From: Bacilli bacterium
Lineage (GTDB): Bacteria > Bacillota_I > Bacilli_A > RF39 > UBA660
DNA length: 64,000 bases
Direction: 5' to 3'
Assembly: GCA_017626405.1 (NCBI GenBank)
Contig: JAGAIS010000001.1
Coordinates: forward strand, 440,944 to 504,943
The notes under the pieces were generated by a model. That model was given only the letters and a program-made list of their open reading frames with translations, was not told the origin of the DNA and did no database searches. Shown in pieces: positions 58,973 to 64,000 of this stretch. Position numbers and translations under genes: made by a program. Each line of letters starts with the position of its first letter. Positions within the stretch are counted from its first letter, which is position 1.

Positions 58973-61900
58973 ATGAAAAAAGTACCTGAATTAAAAAATG
59001 AATTACTAGAAGATGCAAAGGAGATACTTGATAAATCTGGTATTCCATATGAAGAAAATGAAGAAAGAGAATTTAGTTTAACTGTACGTAGAGGAAGAGT
59101 AATAAGAACAGAACCAAAAGAAAATGAAGAAATTAGAAATGATGAAAAAGTAACTATTTATGTATCAAAATTATGGTTACTTCCTTTTATTTTGATTTTT
59201 ATACTTTTATTACTATTATCTATTGTTATGGGAATAGGAGTATCAAAGATATATTCTAATAATAGACCAATCATAGAAAGTACTTATCAAGGATGGGTGC
59301 AAAAAAATGTCGTATATGTAAAAAAGGATGCAAATGTATCTGAGATTGATACATATTTTTACTGTGTAACAAAGAGTAAACGTTCAAACAAGTGTGAATG
59401 GAAAGAAACTAAGACAAAAAACACTTTACTTAGTGAATCGGGAAAATGGAATGTGTTCTTTAAGGCAAGATATAAGAATGGAAAGTATTCTTATATATCA
59501 AATAGAAAAGAAGTATTAATAGATAATAATGCACCAATAATAAACTCAATTACAAAAAATATTTCATCAAATAGTTTTAGTTTTGATATTAAAGCTAGAG
59601 ATTTAGAATCAGGTATTAAGTCCTACTCATATAAAATAGGAAATAAAGGTTATATTGAGGTAGATAATAAATTTACAATATCGAAGTTAGATTCGAATAC
59701 AGAATATACAATAACTATAAAAATACAAGATAATGCGGGAAATGTTTATGATGTAACTTTTACTGAAAGAACTAAAGATAAGAGTAGTACTACTACTCCA
59801 GATAATAATGAAAATGATGATAAGACAACTTCAAATTCAAATGAAGAATCAACAACTAATGATAATACAACAACAACAACTACTAAGGGTGAAGGAAATA
59901 CAAATACAACTAAGTCGACAAAGACAACTAATAAAACTACTTCAACAGAGAAAACAAAACCAGTAGAACCAGTAGTTGAGATACCAAAGATTGATTTAAA
60001 TGATTTACCATCAGAATTTGAATATGGCGAAGATTATAAACTTCCAAGCCATGTAGAATTTGGACCATCAGGCGGAACATATTCTTGTGCATTAGATCAT
60101 GATTGGAGTATAAATGTAGAATCGACAAAAGATTTTGCTGTTGGAAAATATACAGTAAGTTGTAAGGCTGTATCAAATACGGGATCATATGCTGAAGTAT
60201 CTAAAGACATAAAGGTAAATGTCCCAACAGGAGAAGATGAAGAATGGGATGGATGGATAAGATTAAACCTATACTATCCAAAAAAATCAGTAAATCGAGA
60301 ATGGAGATTACATCGAGATGGAGAAATCCGTGGTGAAGATGATGATTGGCAACCATATACAGGTCCAATCTTAGTAAAAGTAAGTGATGTAGAAAATATC
60401 TATATTAGATATGATATAGATGGGGAAAAAAGAATAGATGTAACTACAGGCAAAGTACTTGTTGATATTCAAGCAAATAAACTATCATTAAAAGGTAATG
60501 AAACAACAAAAGTTAATATAGTATTTGATAAAAATGCAATCACTAAAGAATATCGAATAAATGGAAGTGATTGGAGAGAATACACTAGTGAATTTAATGT
60601 GGCAGCTGATACTTTAATTGAAGCTAGAGCAACGAGGGAAGAAAATGTCTATGACGATGATGGAAATATCATTATGACAAAGACTCTTGTTGGAAGTGAT
60701 GCACTATATATTAGTGAAATTAAAGATTCAGAAGGAAATGGAACAGTTGATTTTGGAACTGTAAATATAGAAATTAAAGCAGAAAAGACAATTTTAACTG
60801 GAAATGAAAAGACAAATGTTGAAATCGAGTATGAAGAGAATTCAATATCAAGAATGTATAAGATAGACAATTCTCCATGGTTGGAATATACTGGGGCATT
60901 CACAGTAAGTGCAAATCAGACTATATATGCATCAGCTACAAAGCAAAAAAGTGTTACTTTGAGTGATGGAACTGTAAGAAATGGAATCGCTTCAGGAAGT
61001 GCTAAAAAGACAATAAGAAAGAGTACTAATGGAGGATCTGATAATCCTGGTGAACCTGGTGATAATCCTGATAATCCTGGAGAATCAGAAGGAGAACAAG
61101 AATCCAAATTAACAGTACGTATAATCACAAATTCCAATAGTGTATTAAAAGGAAAGAAAGCAACAATTAAGATAAGAAGTAATGAAGCTAATTCGCACAT
61201 ATATTATAGTTTGGATAATGAAAACTATATAGAATATACGGGATCTTTTGAAGTAGAAGGAAATACTCATGTTTATGCCTATGCAGAATATGAAGGAAAA
61301 TATGCATATGACATTTTATATATTGGTTCTATTACAGTTCCCGATAGACTTGAAGGACCAGTAATATCTATAAATCCAACAAGTACAGCCGAGAAAACAA
61401 CTGTAACAATATCTACAAAAGAGGAAGCAAAGAATATTTATTATAGTTTTGATGGAGGAGTTTATAAAACATATACTGAACCATTTGAAGTAACAAAAAA
61501 CGGAATAGTAAGAGCTTATTATATTAGAAGTGATAATAAAAAATCTGAAACATCATATTATTATGTTCAAAATATAAGAGGAAAGAATAAACCATATGTA
61601 AGAATAGATGCAAAACCAAGTATTTATTTAAGTGAAGATGTAAAAATGGTAGAAGTTGTAATAAGTGGATCAAACTATGATACATTAGAATATTCTTATA
61701 ATGGAATAGAATACTTCCCTTATACGACACCATTAGAAATAACAAGAAGCAGAAGTGTATATGCTAAGGGTAAAAATTCATTTGGAGAAACAATTGAAAA
61801 ACTAAATATAACAACAGCTATTGCACCAACTCCAATAGAAAAGTTGGATGTAGCAATTACTTTAACTCCTGAAGAGAAAGATTTAGAAGAATTAATAGAT

Positions 61901-64000
61901 AGAGTAGAAGTTACAATCAACTATGATGAGAGGGCAACAAGCAAATACTATCGATTAGGTAGTGGAGATTTAATTCCATATACAGGTCCATTTACAGTAG
62001 AAGAAAATACTACTATTTATGCTTATGCCATAAGTGATAATGGATCGGGAAGTGCCAGAAAGCAAATCAACTATTTAACAACGGGAATAGCGAACCCAAT
62101 AATTAATGTCATACCAACTACACCGAATTCATGGGTAAGAGTTGAAATCGAATATGCAAGTACTGCTAGTGTAAAAAAATATAAATTAGATGATGGTGAA
62201 TGGTTGGATTATACTATGCCAATTGAATTAGTTACTAATAATACTAAAGTATATGCATATAATGAAGATACTTTAGGACATCACGAGGAGTCAAGTTATT
62301 TAATAGATAATATAATTCCAAAAGAAAACATAAGTGTATTGGATAATGGAATGTATTATCTAATAAGATTAAATTATCCTAGTTCATCGAATCCAAGTGA
62401 TCGAGAATATAAATGGAGAAAAGATGGAATTTGGAAGAAGTACGATGAAAAGGGAATCTTAATTATTAGACCAGAATATAAAGATAAAGTTATTGGAGCA
62501 GATGGAGTAAAGATAATAGATTCAAATGGTAAAGAAATAATAATAAAAGACCATTACTATGTTCTTGATGTACCACTTTCTGAAATGGCAGAAAATCTAT
62601 TTATGAGATGGAACTTAGATAAACCATCAACACCGACATTTACTTTATCAACAGATGACTGGACAAAGGAAGTAACAATTGCAATTAACTATGATAATTC
62701 AAGTGTTGATCGCCTTTATAAGATTGTCTATGAAGATGGAGAAGATACAGGTTGGTTAGATTATAAAGAACCGGTTGTTATAGATAAAAATAATGCAATA
62801 ATCTATGCTAAGTCTATAAATGATGTAGAAATACAAAGTGAAATAGGAAGTAAGAAAATTACTAATATAGATATAGAAAAACCAATTATATCAGATGTAA
62901 ATGTTATAAAGAAAGGTTCAAGTAATTTTACGATTGAAGTAGATGCTTTAGATGAAATTAGTAAAGTTGATGTTTATATGTATTCGCTAAATAATAAAGA
63001 CTTTGAAACATCTACTAATAATACGTATACATTTAAGAAATTAAAGAAAAGTACAGAATACAAAGTATATGTAAAAGTGAGAGATAAAGCAGGAAATATA
63101 TCTGATACATATGAAAAAACTGTTGTAACAGATGATATTGGAGAAGTATCATATCTATTAGATAAAGAAGATTGGGCAACAGAAAAAGTGTTAACAATAA
63201 ATTATCCAAGTGATATTTATAATGGATATACATATGAATATAGTTTGGATTTGGGTGAAACATGGTTAACTTATGAAAGTCCACTTGGAATAAAAGATAA
63301 TAATACAACTGTTATAGCAAGAGTAGTAGATGGAGATAATATTAAAGTTGCATCATCATTTACTATAACTAAAATAGATCCAGTAATACCAACTATTAGT
63401 TTAGATGCGTTACCTAGTGTAATATCCAAAGATAAAGAATATAATTTACCATCAAGTTATACAGATGGAATAAGTGGATCGGTTAGAACTTGTAAGGTAC
63501 CAGATAGAGACAACAATTTTACAAATTCTAGTGAATTACCAACAGGCAAATATACTTTAACTTGTACAATAACGACAGGGGCCGGAGTAAGTGCAAGTGT
63601 AAGTAAAGATATATCCGTAAGTAATGCTACTATTAAAGGTGATAGTGTATTAAGTATAATACAAGATAATAACCTTAAAGCTGGTTACTATGATTTTGAA
63701 ATAGTAGGAACTGATGAGGTTTACCCAGTACACTTGATAACATATGATGGAAATCAGGAATGGACGAGTAATAAAACATTCGGAGATGCAGCAGATGTAG
63801 GAACAGCAAGTACTTATGCCCAAAACATGGTAATAGTAAAAGTCAATGGAGATGTAACGATAGATGAAGGAGTAACAGTAAGTCCATACTATAATAGTTA
63901 TGGAGGACCAAAAGGATTCACATTATATGTAACAGGAAAGTTAACAAATAAAGGAACGATAGATAACTCTCATGGAGCAAAAGCCGAGGGACAGAATGTA
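58973..64000 (+). CDS. Giant repeat surface protein with cytoplasmic PASTA-like domain (3' end outside window)
   Basis: Open for 1676 codons up to the right edge without a stop. Residues 1-65 resemble a PASTA domain (VPELKNELLEDAKEILDKSG ... GRVIRTEPKENEEI ... KVTIYVSK). One TM helix follows (LLPFILIFILLLLLSIVMGIGV, about 68-90), so the PASTA-like part faces the cytoplasm. Outside there are Ig/Fn3-like segments, a Thr-rich linker (about 270-320), and at least seven repeats of a chitobiase C-terminal-like type (IYYSFDGG.YKTYTEPFEV...; YSLDN.NYIEYTGSFEV). A GxPGxNPDNPGE linker lies at about 685-705. Near the end is a beta-helix-like start (GDVTIDEGVTVSP ... GKLTNKGTIDNS). Start by AGGGAG; ATG at 58964 possible. 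An adhesin or matrix protein. Confidence 0.85.
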   Translation, partial: MKKVPELKNELLEDAKEILDKSGIPYEENEEREFSLTVRRGRVIRTEPKENEEIRNDEKVTIYVSKLWLLPFILIFILLLLLSIVMGIGVSKIYSNNRPIIESTYQGWVQKNVVYVKKDANVSEIDTYFYCVTKSKRSNKCEWKETKTKNTLLSESGKWNVFFKARYKNGKYSYISNRKEVLIDNNAPIINSITKNISSNSFSFDIKARDLESGIKSYSYKIGNKGYIEVDNKFTISKLDSNTEYTITIKIQDNAGNVYDVTFTERTKDKSSTTTPDNNENDDKTTSNSNEESTTNDNTTTTTTKGEGNTNTTKSTKTTNKTTSTEKTKPVEPVVEIPKIDLNDLPSEFEYGEDYKLPSHVEFGPSGGTYSCALDHDWSINVESTKDFAVGKYTVSCKAVSNTGSYAEVSKDIKVNVPTGEDEEWDGWIRLNLYYPKKSVNREWRLHRDGEIRGEDDDWQPYTGPILVKVSDVENIYIRYDIDGEKRIDVTTGKVLVDIQANKLSLKGNETTKVNIVFDKNAITKEYRINGSDWREYTSEFNVAADTLIEARATREENVYDDDGNIIMTKTLVGSDALYISEIKDSEGNGTVDFGTVNIEIKAEKTILTGNEKTNVEIEYEENSISRMYKIDNSPWLEYTGAFTVSANQTIYASATKQKSVTLSDGTVRNGIASGSAKKTIRKSTNGGSDNPGEPGDNPDNPGESEGEQESKLTVRIITNSNSVLKGKKATIKIRSNEANSHIYYSLDNENYIEYTGSFEVEGNTHVYAYAEYEGKYAYDILYIGSITVPDRLEGPVISINPTSTAEKTTVTISTKEEAKNIYYSFDGGVYKTYTEPFEVTKNGIVRAYYIRSDNKKSETSYYYVQNIRGKNKPYVRIDAKPSIYLSEDVKMVEVVISGSNYDTLEYSYNGIEYFPYTTPLEITRSRSVYAKGKNSFGETIEKLNITTAIAPTPIEKLDVAITLTPEEKDLEELIDRVEVTINYDERATSKYYRLGSGDLIPYTGPFTVEENTTIYAYAISDNGSGSARKQINYLTTGIANPIINVIPTTPNSWVRVEIEYASTASVKKYKLDDGEWLDYTMPIELVTNNTKVYAYNEDTLGHHEESSYLIDNIIPKENISVLDNGMYYLIRLNYPSSSNPSDREYKWRKDGIWKKYDEKGILIIRPEYKDKVIGADGVKIIDSNGKEIIIKDHYYVLDVPLSEMAENLFMRWNLDKPSTPTFTLSTDDWTKEVTIAINYDNSSVDRLYKIVYEDGEDTGWLDYKEPVVIDKNNAIIYAKSINDVEIQSEIGSKKITNIDIEKPIISDVNVIKKGSSNFTIEVDALDEISKVDVYMYSLNNKDFETSTNNTYTFKKLKKSTEYKVYVKVRDKAGNISDTYEKTVVTDDIGEVSYLLDKEDWATEKVLTINYPSDIYNGYTYEYSLDLGETWLTYESPLGIKDNNTTVIARVVDGDNIKVASSFTITKIDPVIPTISLDALPSVISKDKEYNLPSSYTDGISGSVRTCKVPDRDNNFTNSSELPTGKYTLTCTITTGAGVSASVSKDISVSNATIKGDSVLSIIQDNNLKAGYYDFEIVGTDEVYPVHLITYDGNQEWTSNKTFGDAADVGTASTYAQNMVIVKVNGDVTIDEGVTVSPYYNSYGGPKGFTLYVTGKLTNKGTIDNSHGAKAEGQNV

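Noticed and set aside
59937..63308. Several minus-strand open frames under the right end
   Set aside because: They are shadows of the continuous plus-strand surface protein frame, have Leu/His/Tyr-rich nonsense composition and no ribosome sites.
1..64000. Use of TGA as Trp codon (Mycoplasma-type code)
   Set aside because: Many intact genes end at TGA (dnaB, spoIIGA and others) and Trp is consistently TGG.

Overview
The window is AT-rich bacterial chromosome with dense, short-spaced genes and ATG, GTG and TTG starts. Trp is read as TGG, and many genes stop at TGA, so this is the standard bacterial code and not a Mycoplasma code. The gene content points to an uncultured, gut-type, spore-forming member of the Bacilli near Erysipelotrichia or the Mollicutes relatives. 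Evidence for this is DnaB/DnaI-type replication initiation, T-box leaders, the ftsA-ftsZ-spoIIGA-sigE order, and CotE, CotY/Z and Cse60 spore proteins. The lineage is inferred from these genes, not from a search.

Layout. 1-1138: tail of a secreted dockerin-like protein. 1142-6265: T-box and ileS (type 2), two unknown genes, then rpsD on the minus strand behind a long structured leader. 6455-6840: a non-coding-looking block with a 23-residue hydrophobic peptide and a convergent antisense RNA candidate. 6888-12090: GT-C glycosyltransferase, a small secreted protein and a four-gene ABC export cluster. 12172-17986: GH31 protein, T-box, a small membrane protein and leuS carrying a Nudix domain. 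18061-24210: DUF3419-like protein, cotE, an RNase J-like protein, dnaB and dnaI. 24284-28290: Thr-rich surface protein and a small Tad-like pilus cluster. 28437-37771: cse60, a SpoVB/MurJ-like flippase, trmB, a lipoprotein, an envelope stress-like cluster (DUF948, YtxH), a zinc-ribbon membrane protein, ultrashort T-box and tyrS, and a diguanylate cyclase. 37804-45348: mixed small genes, including an EIIB-like protein, RDD, yidD, cotY/Z, LemA-like, murT-gatD and a kinase-like protein. 45410-51509: ftsA, ftsZ, spoIIGA, sigE, an LCP protein, rpsP and khpA. 51593-53683: an XRE-CYTH fusion and two unknown genes. 53698-56706: tRNA-Thr followed by a decayed accessory island with two intact XRE regulators and at least four gene remnants. 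56789-64000: ABC exporter, an XRE regulator, and a very large surface protein that runs off the right edge.

How the genes work together. Three aminoacyl-tRNA synthetase genes (ileS, leuS, tyrS) are each controlled by a T-box. Division (ftsA, ftsZ) abuts the mother-cell sporulation switch (spoIIGA, sigE), and coat genes are scattered elsewhere. Several proteins have family folds but lack key catalytic residues: GatD, RNase J, GH31, EIIB-like and kinase-like. This repeated pattern is one of the more unusual features of the region.

The strongest candidates for something new are the LeuRS-Nudix fusion, the XRE-CYTH fusion, the MurT/GatD pair without the glutaminase residues, the small-peptide/antisense locus at 6527-6840, and the minimal pilus cluster. 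Nothing here was checked by database search.
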